From: Piscinibacter caeni
Lineage (GTDB): Bacteria > Pseudomonadota > Gammaproteobacteria > Burkholderiales > Burkholderiaceae_C
Length of the DNA: 64,000 nucleotides
Direction: 5' to 3'
Assembly: GCA_003265685.1 (NCBI GenBank)
Contig: QJOU01000018.1
Coordinates: forward strand, 42,083 to 106,082
In this document: in pieces, positions 18,910 through 27,269 of the stretch
Position numbering within the stretch: the first letter of the stretch is position 1
Layout of the letters: every line of letters begins with the position of its first letter
Notes under the pieces: generated by a model
The model's input: the letters and a program-made list of their open reading frames with translations, nothing else
Told to the model about the DNA's origin: nothing
The model's database searches: none
Translations under genes and position numbers: made by a program

Positions 18910-19389
18910 TCAGCCGGCGGCCACGAAGCGGTCGACACGGGCCGCTTCGTGCACACGGCGGGGCTCCTCCGCCAGGACGTCCAGCGGCCGGCAGCCGTGG
19001 ATCCAGACGTTCGGCTGCACGAACCAGAGGGAGAGACGCCAGCCGTCGTAGAATGGCGCGAGTTCATCGACGACGCGGCGGCACGGCTCGCGCAGCTCAC
19101 CGCGGCGAGCGTCGAACTGGAACCAGGGCATCCACGTGGAGCCGCCCCAATCGAACCGGATCGCTTGGTCGTCGGGCGTCACGTCGGCACCGAGCGCCTG
19201 CCGCCGACGCAGCACCTCGGATTCGCGCCACAACCCGCCGTGGCCACGGTAGGCGGCGAGCATCTGCAGGAACGCGGCGTCCTGCTCCGCGATGTCGGCG
19301 TCGACCCGGAAGGCGCTGCGTGGGCCGGCGGGCCCGAAGAATACGCGGGTGGGTTGCCCGGCAGGCGGGGCGGCGACGGCGATGCTCAT
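18910..19389 (-). CDS. Hypothetical protein with DUF2384-like C-terminal part
   Basis: 159 residues from ATG 19389 (MSIAVAAPPAG). The N-terminal half includes LQMLAAYRGHGGLWRESEVL and then WMPWFQFDARRGELREPCRR, with the end DGWRLSLWFVQPNVWIHGCR and PLDVLAEEPRRV. The pattern W-x-x-WF-x-x-PN-x-x-x-x-G-x-x-P-x-D-x-L resembles the toxin-binding end of MbcA/ParS/Xre antitoxins. No RES-type toxin gene is adjacent, so an antitoxin function is only a possibility. The family name is an inference from motif shape. Confidence 0.6.
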   Translation of the reverse strand: MSIAVAAPPAGQPTRVFFGPAGPRSAFRVDADIAEQDAAFLQMLAAYRGHGGLWRESEVLRRRQALGADVTPDDQAIRFDWGGSTWMPWFQFDARRGELREPCRRVVDELAPFYDGWRLSLWFVQPNVWIHGCRPLDVLAEEPRRVHEAARVDRFVAAG

Positions 19390-19510
19390 GGTGCGCTCCT
19401 TCGCAGAACGATTCACTGTGCCGCCGGCCTGGCAGGCCCGCGTCCTCCGAACGGCCGATGTCGCGTACCACCTTGGTGGCATGCAGGCATCGGCCGCGCT
19501 TGCTGCTGGG

Positions 19511-20143
19511 TCAGTAACGCCACGCGTAGCGAAGCTGGTCGAAGTCCTCGCTGGGATTGGGATCCTTGATGCCGGCGTTCGAGAAGTGCTGTACGCGCAA
19601 GGCCAGTTCGTGCTGCCGGTCAACGCCGAAGCGACGCCCGATCGCCAGGTGGTCGCCGAAGTTGAATGCGGTGCTGAATCGCTTGTCGCGGCTGCGGTAG
19701 ACGGGCAGCAGCACGTTGGCGCCGATGCCGGCTTCGACGAACCAGGCCTCGCCCCAGGCCCGCGGCTGCCAGCGCAGGACCGGCGTCACGCCTAGCTGCG
19801 TGACCCAGGCCGAAGCCCGGCGGCCATCGTCGAGGCGGCTGTTCCAGCGTCCGAACGAAGCCTCCCAGTAGCCACTGGCCTTGCCGCTCGCGAAATCGCG
19901 CTGCCAGCGCCAGTCCCACGCCGCGCCGGCGGCGGGGGTGTGCGCGTCCGCCGCGGCGCCGAGCTGTACGAACACCTGGTCGGGCGCCAGCAGGTGGCGC
20001 GCACCGGGCATCGCGGCGGGAGCGCTCGACGCGGCGGCGAGCCAGGCCACTGCCACGGCCATCCGTACGCCGCGGCTCGCGGCCGACGCGGCGGATCCGG
20101 GGCGCTTCGAGGTCATGCCGGTGGCCATGCCGGGGGAGCGCAT
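19511..20143 (-). CDS. PagL-like lipid A 3-O-deacylase (acyloxyacyl hydrolase)
   Basis: 210 residues; an outer-membrane beta-barrel enzyme family that removes the 3-O acyl chain of lipid A. After an N-terminal signal segment (MAVAVAWLAAASSAPAA) come alternating barrel strands with W/Y-rich motifs (WDWRWQRDF, YWEASFGRW). The catalytic region is LALRVQHFSNAGIKDPNPSE: H-F-S supplies His and Ser as in PagL, and an acidic residue follows 13-14 positions after His. The C-terminus ends in an aromatic (RYAWRY), typical of outer-membrane proteins. Start chosen at ATG 20143; ATG 20128 and 20116 are alternatives. It lies 10 bp after the DUF4148 gene stop on the same strand, so co-transcription is likely. 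Confidence 0.85.
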   Translation of the reverse strand: MRSPGMATGMTSKRPGSAASAASRGVRMAVAVAWLAAASSAPAAMPGARHLLAPDQVFVQLGAAADAHTPAAGAAWDWRWQRDFASGKASGYWEASFGRWNSRLDDGRRASAWVTQLGVTPVLRWQPRAWGEAWFVEAGIGANVLLPVYRSRDKRFSTAFNFGDHLAIGRRFGVDRQHELALRVQHFSNAGIKDPNPSEDFDQLRYAWRY

Positions 20144-20153
20144 GGAGTGGCCT

Positions 20154-20570
20154 TCAGCTGCCGGAGCGTTCGCCCTGGCTGAGGCGGACGCCGCTGGCCA
20201 GCGCGTGCTCCAGCTCGGCACGCACCTGCGCACGCGTCTTGGTCGACGCGACCTCGCGGCGCGCGAAGCTGCCGTAGAAAGGCCCGTGGTTGCGGGTCTC
20301 CAGCGTGCCGTCGCGGCGCGCTGCGTCCAGTTCGGCGCGCACCTCGGCGCGCGTGCGGCTCGAGGCGCGTGACGCGCCGTCGACGAGGCCGTACAGATCA
20401 CCCGAGCGGGGCAGCGTGCCGCTGGCGCGCGCCTGCTCGAACTCGGCGATCACCTCGGCGCGGCTGCGTGTCGAAAGCGGGCTGGCGAAGTCCTGCGTGC
20501 CCTCCTGCGCGAGTGCACCGGTGGCAGCGAGCAGGGCAAGGGCGGCAATGGCGTATCGATGGGTCTTCAT
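20154..20570 (-). CDS. DUF4148 domain protein, exported (copy 2)
   Basis: 138 residues, paralogue of the protein at 17811-18230. Signal peptide MKTHRYAIAALALLAATGAL, then three DUF4148-type repeats: TRSRAEVIAEFEQARASGTL, SRTRAEVRAELDAARRDGTL and KTRAQVRAELEHALASGV. The GVRLSQGERSGS end is shared with copy 1. The genes downstream differ between the copies (PagL-like here, an exported hypothetical there), so the duplication covered the gene and its upstream block only. Start at ATG 20570, before the signal peptide. Confidence 0.85.
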   Translation of the reverse strand: MKTHRYAIAALALLAATGALAQEGTQDFASPLSTRSRAEVIAEFEQARASGTLPRSGDLYGLVDGASRASSRTRAEVRAELDAARRDGTLETRNHGPFYGSFARREVASTKTRAQVRAELEHALASGVRLSQGERSGS

Positions 20571-20594
20571 GGCGGCTCCAGTGGGTTGCTGTCC

Positions 20595-20667
20595 GACCAA
20601 TCTAGGTGCCGTCTGCGTCCGCAAAAACGGCTCGCCGGCCAATGCACCGTTGCAGCTTCGCCAAAGA
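20595..20667 (-). promoter_or_regulatory. Conserved upstream block of DUF4148 copy 2
   Basis: Counterpart of 18331-18408, with shared words GACCAATCTAGG, CGGCCAATGCA, CGTTGCA and GCCAAAG. Distance to the gene start is shorter than in copy 1, about 25 bp from the ATG against about 100 bp. Confidence 0.45.
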
Positions 20668-20887
20668 TCGGCGGCCTCGCACAGGAGCAGCGACGCCTCG
20701 ACTCGTCGTCCCGGTCGCCCTATGCCTTTGGGCCGAGCCGCACGTGCACCGCGCGGGTCACGCCGTTCCACCACGAGCAGCGGGGGCCGTGCTGCGTCCT
20801 CGCGGGGTGCGCGCCCCCCTTCCGATGTTGCTCACGGGGGCGGCGCCGCTCGCCGATGCTTGGGGTACGGTTTCCAAGGAGCAGACG

Positions 20888-21112
20888 ATGTACACCCCCC
20901 ACCCAACCCAGACGCCCCGGTGCACGCACCAGCTGCGCTTCGCATCGCTGTTCCACGCCGGGCGCGCCCTGTCCTTTCCCTGCGATGCGGCCGGCCGCGT
21001 GCCACTGGACGGGCTGAGCGAACGCGGGCGCAACAACTACCTGTTCGCGCGCGCCGTGGTCGGCCGCGACTACGGCGTGCCGGTGGTGCTGCCGGCCGCC
21101 GAGCACGGTTAG
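20888..21112 (+). CDS. Conserved small hypothetical protein
   Basis: 74 residues. The core [20 protein letters not shown], then [20 protein letters not shown] matches a small uncharacterised protein seen widely in betaproteobacteria (pattern L-R-F-x-S-L-F-x-x-G-R...F-P-C-D...N-Y-x-x-A-R). No catalytic motif is visible; a cytoplasmic role is assumed only from the lack of a signal peptide. ATG at 20888 starts just before the core; the frame is open upstream. It converges with catalase, and the ends overlap by four bases. Confidence 0.6.
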   Translation: MYTPHPTQTPRCTHQLRFASLFHAGRALSFPCDAAGRVPLDGLSERGRNNYLFARAVVGRDYGVPVVLPAAEHG

Positions 21113-22560
21113 CGCAGGGCGGCTCTGCGCCGCGCAGCCAGGGCCGCCGCGACGCCGGCGCCGTAGGCCGGGTCGGCGCGGCTGCAGTTCGCGACATGGC
21201 GCTGCTGCACCTCGTCGCTCGCACCGCCCACGGAACGCGCCGTGTTCTCGAACAGGCGCTGCCGCTCGTCGGTCGAGAGCAGCCGGAACAGCGCGCCCGG
21301 CTGCGTGTAGTAGTCGTCGTCGGCACGGTGGTCCCAGTGCGTCGCCGGGCCCTGGACCGCCAGCGGCGGGTCGGCCCGCGCAGGATCGTCGCGCCACTCG
21401 CTCCTGCTGTTGGGCACGTAGCCGATCGTGCCGCCCTGGTTGCCGTCCACGCGCATCGTGCCGTCGCGGTGGTAGCTGTGGAACGGGCACTTCGGCGCGT
21501 TCACCGGGATCTGGTGGAAGTTGACACCGAGCCGGTAGCGCTGTGCGTCGCCGTAGCTGAACAGCCGCGCCTGCAGCATCTTGTCGGGTGAGAAGCCGAT
21601 GCCGGGCACCACGTTGGCCGGCGAGAACGCGGCCTGCTCGACCTCGGCGAAGTAGTTGTCGGGGTTGCGGTTGAGTTCCAGCACGCCGACCTCGATCAGC
21701 GGGTAGTCCTTGTGCGGCCAGACCTTGGTCAGGTCGAAGGGGTTGAAGGGGCTGGCCTCGGCCTGCGCCTCGGTCATCACCTGGATGGCCAGCGTCCAGC
21801 GCGGGAAGTCGAAACGCTCGATGGCGTCGTAGAGATCGCGCTGCGCGCTCTCGCGGTCCTTCGCGACGATGGCCTCGGCCTGCGCGTCGCTCAGGTTGCG
21901 GATGCCCTGCCGGCTGCGGAAGTGGAACTTGACCCAGTGCCGCTCGCGGCGGGCGTTGACCAGGCTGAAGGTGTGGCTGCCGAAGCCGTGCATGTGGCGA
22001 TAGCCGTCGGGCAGGCCGCGGTCGCTCATCACGATGGTCACCTGGTGCAGCGCCTCGGGCAGCAGGCTCCAGAAGTCCCAGTTGCTCTGCGCGCTGCGCA
22101 GATTGCTGCGCGGGTCGCGCTTGACGGCGTGGTTCAGGTCCGGGAAGCGCAGCGGGTCGCGCATGAAGAAGACGGGCGTGTTGTTGCCCACCACGTCCCA
22201 GTTGCCCTCCTCGGTGTAGAACTTGACCGCGAAGCCGCGGATGTCGCGCTCGGCGTCGGCCGCGCCGCGTTCACCCGCGACGGTGGAGAAGCGCAGGAAC
22301 ACGTCGGTCTTCTTGCCGACCTCGGCGAAGACCCGCGCCTTGCTGTAGCGCGTGATGTCGTGTGTCACCGTGAAGGTGCCGTAGGCGCCCGAGCCCTTGG
22401 CGTGCATGCGCCGCTCGGGGATGACCTCGCGGTCGAAGTGTGCGAGCTTCTCGAGCAGCCAGATGTCCTGCAGCAGGGCCGGGCCGCGCGGGCCGGCGGT
22501 CTGGATGTTCTGGTTGTCGGCGACTGGCGCGCCGCTGGCGTGGGTCAGCATGGGGGGCAT
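21109..22560 (-). CDS. katA: Clade 3 small-subunit catalase
   Basis: 483 residues, the usual size for monofunctional heme catalases that turn hydrogen peroxide into water and oxygen. Signatures in order: [20 protein letters not shown] (catalytic His in the RMHAKG context), the Asn in [13 protein letters not shown], the R-x-x-x-Y heme ligand region [15 protein letters not shown], and [15 protein letters not shown] typical of NADPH-binding small catalases. Start at ATG 22560 with GGAG upstream; ATG 22551 is possible. It is divergent from the STAND regulator at 22816, and their 255-bp intergenic region should hold both promoters. Control of catalase by that regulator is a reasonable guess but is not shown. 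Confidence 0.95.
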   Translation of the reverse strand: MPPMLTHASGAPVADNQNIQTAGPRGPALLQDIWLLEKLAHFDREVIPERRMHAKGSGAYGTFTVTHDITRYSKARVFAEVGKKTDVFLRFSTVAGERGAADAERDIRGFAVKFYTEEGNWDVVGNNTPVFFMRDPLRFPDLNHAVKRDPRSNLRSAQSNWDFWSLLPEALHQVTIVMSDRGLPDGYRHMHGFGSHTFSLVNARRERHWVKFHFRSRQGIRNLSDAQAEAIVAKDRESAQRDLYDAIERFDFPRWTLAIQVMTEAQAEASPFNPFDLTKVWPHKDYPLIEVGVLELNRNPDNYFAEVEQAAFSPANVVPGIGFSPDKMLQARLFSYGDAQRYRLGVNFHQIPVNAPKCPFHSYHRDGTMRVDGNQGGTIGYVPNSRSEWRDDPARADPPLAVQGPATHWDHRADDDYYTQPGALFRLLSTDERQRLFENTARSVGGASDEVQQRHVANCSRADPAYGAGVAAALAARRRAALR

Positions 22561-22815
22561 GGTGGGCTCCGGTGGTGGTGTGGGCGCGCCGCGGCGGCGC
22601 GCGAGCGGGATCGACGAGGCCGGAGCATCCCGCGCCGTCGCTCGCCGTGCATGGCGTCTAAGGCCACGCTGCCGATCCCGCGCGCGGCCGGCCCGGCACT
22701 CACCCCTTCGGCCGAGCGCCGCCTACCCGCAAGAGATCAGCCGGCCCCTGCACCGCTGCGGCTTGCGGGGGACGGCGCACGCCCGCCAGACTCGGACGAG
22801 CACCGCGCCCGCACC

Positions 22816-25626
22816 ATGACCCTCCCCCTGCCCCCCTCGCCGCGCGCCCTGCGCTTCGGGCCGTTCCACCTGGTGCCGAGCCGACGCACGCTGCTCGAGG
22901 GCGAGCGGCCTGTCGCGCTCGGCAGCCGCGCCTTCGACCTGCTGGTGGCCCTGACCGAACGCCCGGGTCAGCTGCTGCCGGCCAGCGCGCTGATGGCCCG
23001 CGTGTGGCACGACACCGTCGTCGACGCCGGCAGCCTGCGTGTGCACATGACGGCGCTGCGCAAGGCGCTCGGCGAAGGGCGCGGCGGGCGGCGGTACATC
23101 GTCAACGTGCCGGCGCAGGGGTACTCGTTCGTCGCGCCCGTCGAGCACGCGGACGCGGCGGCGCCATGCCCGCCACCCGTCGAGCCGGTGCAGCGGCCGC
23201 GCACGCTGCCGGCCGTGACGCCGCTGCTCGGCCGGGACGCCGCCATCGACGAGATCGTCGGCCGTCTGGGGCGGCACCGCTGCATCAGCATCGTCGGGCC
23301 GGGCGGCATGGGCAAGACGGCGCTGGCCGCGGCCACCGCCGAGCGGGCTCACGCCGCGCACGCCGACGGCGCCGTCTGGCTCGACCTGGCACCGCTGACA
23401 GGAGGCGGCCAGGTCGCGACGGCCCTCGCCTCGGCGCTCGGCCTGATCGCCGACCCGGCGGCACCGCTGGCGGTGCTCGGCACCTTCCTGCGCGACAAGC
23501 ACCTGCTGCTGGTGCTGGACAACTGCGAGCACCTCGTCGATCACGTGGCCGAGCTGGCCGAGCAGCTGCTGCGCGTCGCCGCGCGCCTGCACCTGCTGGC
23601 CACGAGCCGCGAAGCGCTGCGCATCGAGGGCGAGTGGGTGCATCGGCTGGCACCACTCGGCCTGCCGGCGGCCGACACGGGGCTGACGGCGGCGCAGGCG
23701 CTGGCCTGGCCGGCCGTGCAGCTGTTCGTCGAACGCACCAGCGCCGGGCACGACGGCTTCGTCTTCGACGATGCCGCGGCCGCCGCGGCGGGCGAGATCT
23801 GTCGGCGCCTGGACGGCATCCCGCTGGCCATCGAACTGGCCGCCGCGAGCGTCGAGTCGCTCGGCGTGCAGGGCCTGGCCGCGCACCTGGGCGACCGGCT
23901 CGCGCTGCTGACGCACGGCCGCCGCACCGCGCTGCCGCGCCACCAGACGCTGCGCGCCACGCTCGACTGGAGCTACGCGCTGCTGGCCCCGCCGGAGCAG
24001 CAGTTGCTGCGGCAGCTGGCGGTGTTCCGCGGCGCCTTCCCGCTCGATGCCGCGCTGGCGGTCGGCGCGGTGCCCGGCGGCGCCGGCGCGCCGGCGCTCG
24101 CCGAGGCGCTCTACAACCTGGTCGCCAAGTCGATGCTGAGCGTCGACACGACGAGCGAACCGGTGCACTACCGGCTGCTCGAGAGCACCCGTGCCTACGC
24201 GCTCGAGGCGCTGGCGGCGCGCGGCGAAACCGCTGTCGCGGCACAGCGGCACGCTCGCTATCTGGAGTCGCTGTTCGCCGCCGCGTCGGCCCGCCCGCTG
24301 CCGCCGGTACAGTGGCTCGAACTGCACGGCCGGCGCATCGACGACCTGCGCGCCGCGTTGCAGTGGGCCTTTGCGCCGGGCGGGGAGCGCCTGGTCGGCA
24401 TCGCGCTGGCGGCGACCACCGCGCCGCTGTGGTTCTCGCTGTCGCTGATGGCCGAATACCGCCAGATCGCGGAACAGGCACTCGCCGGCCTCGCGGCCGA
24501 GCCGGCCTCCGACCAGGCCCTGGAGATGCGCCTGCGCGAGGCGTACGGCCACGCGTTGTGGCACACGCGCGGCGGCGGCCCGGCGATGACGGAAGCGTTC
24601 AGCCGCGCGCTGGCGCTGGCCGAATCGCAGGGCGCCGCCGCCTACCAGCTGCGCGCCGTGTGGGGCCTCTGGCTGATCTGCAACACCAGCGGCGACTACG
24701 CCGGCTCGGAGCGCCTGGCGCGGCACTTCGGCGCGATCGCCGGGCCGACGCCGACGCCGGACTTGGCCGTCACGCATGACCGGATGATGGCGCTGGGCCT
24801 GCACTTCCACGGCGACCAGGCGGGTGCGTTGGTGCACGCCCGCCGGGTACTCGAGCATCCGGGCACCGTCAACCACACGTCGCTCAACAGCGGCTTCCAG
24901 TTCGACCAGCGGGTCAGCGCGCTGACCGTGCTGGCGCGCATCCTGTGGGTGCTGGGCCGGCCGCACGAGGCGCTGGCGCACGCGACCCAGTCGGTGGACG
25001 AGGCGCTGGCCATCGATCACACGCTCTCGCTGTGTTATGCCATCGCCAACGGTGCCGCGCCGGTCGCCTTCTGGGCCGGCGAGTGGGACACCGCGCAGCG
25101 CTGGACCGAGCTGCTGCTGCAGCGCGCGGGCGAACGTTCGCTGCCGTTCTGGCTGGCCTTCGGGCGGGCCTACCGCCTGCTGCTGGCGCTTGACGGCGCA
25201 CCCGTGCGGCCCGACGCCGCGGAAGTCGCCGAGGCCTTGCACGGCCCGGCCGTCGGCAACCTGCTGCGCGAGACGCTCTGCACCGTCGACCCCTCGCTCG
25301 CCGAACCCGCCCTGCTCGCGCGTGCGGAGGAGGACGGCGCCAGCTGGTGCGCGCCGGAGCTGCTGCGCGTGCGCGCCGCGCAGCTGCGCGAACGGGGTGA
25401 TGGCGCGGCCGCCGACGCGCTGCTGCAGCGTGCGCTGCGGCTGGCGCGCGATCAGCAGGCGCTGGCCTGGGAGTTGCGCTGCGGCATCGACCTGGCGCGC
25501 AGCCGTGCCGTGCACGATCCGCTCGCCGCACGCGCCACGCTCGGCGACGTGCTCGCGCGCTTCGAACCCGGCGCCGGCAGCGCCGACCTGAGTGCCGCGC
25601 GTGCGCTGCTCGCGTCGTGGGCCTGA
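22816..25626 (+). CDS. Winged-helix/STAND ATPase regulator (paralogue 1)
   Basis: 936 residues. An OmpR/PhoB-type winged helix (about 10-105; RFGPFHLVPSRRTLLEGE, LGSRAFDLLVALTERPGQLL, YIVNVPAQGYSFVAPV) is followed by an NB-ARC/STAND ATPase: Walker A GPGGMGKTA near 160, Walker B LLLVLDNCEH near 237 and GIPLAIELAA near 337. The long alpha-helical C-terminus is TPR-like. Such proteins are signal-responsive transcription regulators in which nucleotide exchange and helical repeats control DNA binding. It is divergent from catalase. Two full-length paralogues lie at 28223-31051 and 44847-47645. ATG 22816 is the first residue before the winged helix; the frame is open for another kilobase upstream but is antisense to catalase there. 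Confidence 0.88.
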   Translation: MTLPLPPSPRALRFGPFHLVPSRRTLLEGERPVALGSRAFDLLVALTERPGQLLPASALMARVWHDTVVDAGSLRVHMTALRKALGEGRGGRRYIVNVPAQGYSFVAPVEHADAAAPCPPPVEPVQRPRTLPAVTPLLGRDAAIDEIVGRLGRHRCISIVGPGGMGKTALAAATAERAHAAHADGAVWLDLAPLTGGGQVATALASALGLIADPAAPLAVLGTFLRDKHLLLVLDNCEHLVDHVAELAEQLLRVAARLHLLATSREALRIEGEWVHRLAPLGLPAADTGLTAAQALAWPAVQLFVERTSAGHDGFVFDDAAAAAAGEICRRLDGIPLAIELAAASVESLGVQGLAAHLGDRLALLTHGRRTALPRHQTLRATLDWSYALLAPPEQQLLRQLAVFRGAFPLDAALAVGAVPGGAGAPALAEALYNLVAKSMLSVDTTSEPVHYRLLESTRAYALEALAARGETAVAAQRHARYLESLFAAASARPLPPVQWLELHGRRIDDLRAALQWAFAPGGERLVGIALAATTAPLWFSLSLMAEYRQIAEQALAGLAAEPASDQALEMRLREAYGHALWHTRGGGPAMTEAFSRALALAESQGAAAYQLRAVWGLWLICNTSGDYAGSERLARHFGAIAGPTPTPDLAVTHDRMMALGLHFHGDQAGALVHARRVLEHPGTVNHTSLNSGFQFDQRVSALTVLARILWVLGRPHEALAHATQSVDEALAIDHTLSLCYAIANGAAPVAFWAGEWDTAQRWTELLLQRAGERSLPFWLAFGRAYRLLLALDGAPVRPDAAEVAEALHGPAVGNLLRETLCTVDPSLAEPALLARAEEDGASWCAPELLRVRAAQLRERGDGAAADALLQRALRLARDQQALAWELRCGIDLARSRAVHDPLAARATLGDVLARFEPGAGSADLSAARALLASWA

Positions 25627-25637
25627 CGCAGGCCGGT

Positions 25638-26147
25638 TCAGGCCGTGCGCGCCAGCCCCGCACGGGCACCGCCGGAACGCAGTCGGCGCACCTGCAGCGT
25701 CGCGCCGATCAGGAACAGCAGGAAGAACACGCCGACGACCTTCTGCAGCGCCGGGTCGTCCGGCCCGCTGAACAGCGGCGCGCCGGCCGGCAGGCGGGTG
25801 AAGGTCTCGGTGGCGCCGGGGATCAGGTGGAAGAAGACGGTCGCGGAGTAGGCGACGGTCGACACATACTGCGACAGGCGCCCGAACAGCAGTTCCCGGT
25901 CGGCCAGCGCCGCGAGGCCCAGCACCAGAAGCGTGGCGATCCCCAATGCATGCGGCGGGCCGAAGCCGCCGTGCTGGAAGATCGGGAAGCCAGTCAGGCA
26001 GGTCAGCACCGTCGCCCACACGTAGGTGCGGCCGAGCCCGCTGCGCGGCAGGATGGCGCTGTCGCGCACCAGTGCGGCGATGCCGGCGGCCAGGGCCACC
26101 AGGCTGATGGCGGTGTGCACGGCGCCGAGGGGGGTCAATCCGAACAT
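25638..26147 (-). CDS. Five-helix hypothetical membrane protein
   Basis: 169 residues with about five hydrophobic helices: VHTAISLVALAAGIAALV, YVWATVLTCLTGFPIF, ALGIATLLVLGLAALA, STVAYSATVFFHLIPGATE and VVGVFFLLFLIGATLQV. The pattern with HTAISLVALAAG and FFHLIPGATETFTRLPAG is found in uncharacterised integral membrane proteins; I cannot give a function. A possible metal or heme ligand is His in FFHLIPG. ATG 26147 has AGGAG upstream. It converges with the regulator at 22816-25626, with 11 bases between the stops. Confidence 0.7.
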   Translation of the reverse strand: MFGLTPLGAVHTAISLVALAAGIAALVRDSAILPRSGLGRTYVWATVLTCLTGFPIFQHGGFGPPHALGIATLLVLGLAALADRELLFGRLSQYVSTVAYSATVFFHLIPGATETFTRLPAGAPLFSGPDDPALQKVVGVFFLLFLIGATLQVRRLRSGGARAGLARTA

Positions 26148-26334
26148 CTGCTTCTCCTAGCGGGCCGGGCCTGCCGGCGGTTGATGGTCTGGAGACTAGC
26201 GGTGGCCGGCACGCGCCGCCATCGCCGGACGAGACAGCGCGCACCTGCACCAAGGAGGGAGGCGCCGCGGCACGCGCGACGCTGCGCGAGGCAGGCGAGC
26301 ACGCCCTCCGGGCACGGGCGGATCGGCATCGCCG

Positions 26335-27054
26335 TCACGCGGCGGCGAGCAGCGCCGAGGGCCGCGTCAGTGGCACGCGATCGGCCCCGGAGCGCGCCGC
26401 CGCGCGCAGCGCCGCGGCCGGCGGCAGCGCCGAGCGCGGCCCGAGCAGCCCGCGGCGCTCGGCGATCACGGTGGCTTCGGTGCGGCTGCCGGCGTCGAGC
26501 TTGGCGAGGATGGCCTTGGTGTGCGCCTTGACCGTGCCGATCGCGATGCCGAGCCGGCTCGCGATGAGCTTGTTGGGCAGGCCGCTGGCCATCAGGCGCA
26601 GCACCTCGGTCTCGCGCTGCGTGAGCGGCGTGCGGGTCAGGCTCTGCGCCACCAGGCGCGCCGCGGTATCGCACAGGTGGTGTGCGCCGCGGCCGACAGC
26701 ACGCACCGCATCGACCAGTTCGGCGAGCGTACAGCCACCGAGCAGGTAGCCGCGCACGCCGGCCTGCAGCGCGTCGCGGATCTCGGCCTCGCTGTCGCGC
26801 CCGCTGACCACCAGCACGCCGGCGGGTCCAGGGCCTGCCTCGTGCGCGCGCCGTGGGTGGCCGGCGAGCCAGGCCAGGCCGCTGTCGTAGTCACACAGCA
26901 GCACATCGGCTTCCGGCAGCGGGAGCCGGCTGTCGACGGGCGCCTCCACCACGTCGATGCCGGGCTGGCCGGCCAGCGCGCTGGCCAGGCCGAGCGCCAC
27001 CAGCGGCTCGCAGTGACGGATGAGGACACGGACGTTGCGCAGGATGTCGTGCAT
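26335..27054 (-). CDS. LuxR-type regulator with degenerate receiver domain (copy 1)
   Basis: 239 residues laid out like NarL/FixJ response regulators. The receiver (about 8-115) keeps an Asp at the phosphorylation place (D55 in LLCDYDSG). The acidic pair normally at its N-terminus is replaced (VLIRHCEP), and the conserved Lys of GYLLK is Gly106 in GYLLGGC. The output domain is a normal LuxR HTH: LTQRETEVLRLMASGLPNKL, IASRLGIAIGTVKAH. Without the pair and the lysine, normal phosphotransfer is doubtful, so this may be a phosphorylation-independent or ligand-responsive receiver. No histidine kinase lies near. A paralogue with the same defects is at 40773-41477. ATG 27054 has AAGGAG five bases upstream. 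Confidence 0.85.
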   Translation of the reverse strand: MHDILRNVRVLIRHCEPLVALGLASALAGQPGIDVVEAPVDSRLPLPEADVLLCDYDSGLAWLAGHPRRAHEAGPGPAGVLVVSGRDSEAEIRDALQAGVRGYLLGGCTLAELVDAVRAVGRGAHHLCDTAARLVAQSLTRTPLTQRETEVLRLMASGLPNKLIASRLGIAIGTVKAHTKAILAKLDAGSRTEATVIAERRGLLGPRSALPPAAALRAAARSGADRVPLTRPSALLAAA

Positions 27055-27134
27055 GTCGGCTCCTTGTTGACCTCTTGCTCTGGATCAATCATGGAACGGC
27101 GCGGCGTGCACAGGCGCAAAGCGCTGTGAAGACT

Positions 27135-27190
27135 TGTTCAGGATCGCGGCACGCGGCGCGGCGCCGGAGCGCCCCGGGACCCCCTGAACA
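27135..27190. promoter_or_regulatory. Inverted repeat between luxR-type and esterase-like genes
   Basis: TGTTCAGG at 27135-27142 is mirrored by CCTGAACA at 27183-27190, and a further GCTGAACT lies at 27202-27209. The spacing (40 bp) places them around the divergent starts at 27054 and 27270. It may be an operator; only the symmetry is seen. Confidence 0.3.
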
Positions 27191-27269
27191 CTTCTTTGCA
27201 CCGCTGAACTTGCCCTGCGGGGCGCTCCGTCCCGATCATTGGTCCACCCGAAATGCCGCGAAACCGCTG

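Noticed and set aside
18910..19389. Firm antitoxin call for the hypothetical protein
   Set aside because: Only a motif-shape likeness to DUF2384 ends and no toxin gene nearby; kept as hypothetical.
21712..22815. N-terminal extension of STAND regulator 1 over catalase
   Set aside because: The upstream part is antisense to katA, which is unambiguous. ATG 22816 begins exactly before the winged helix.
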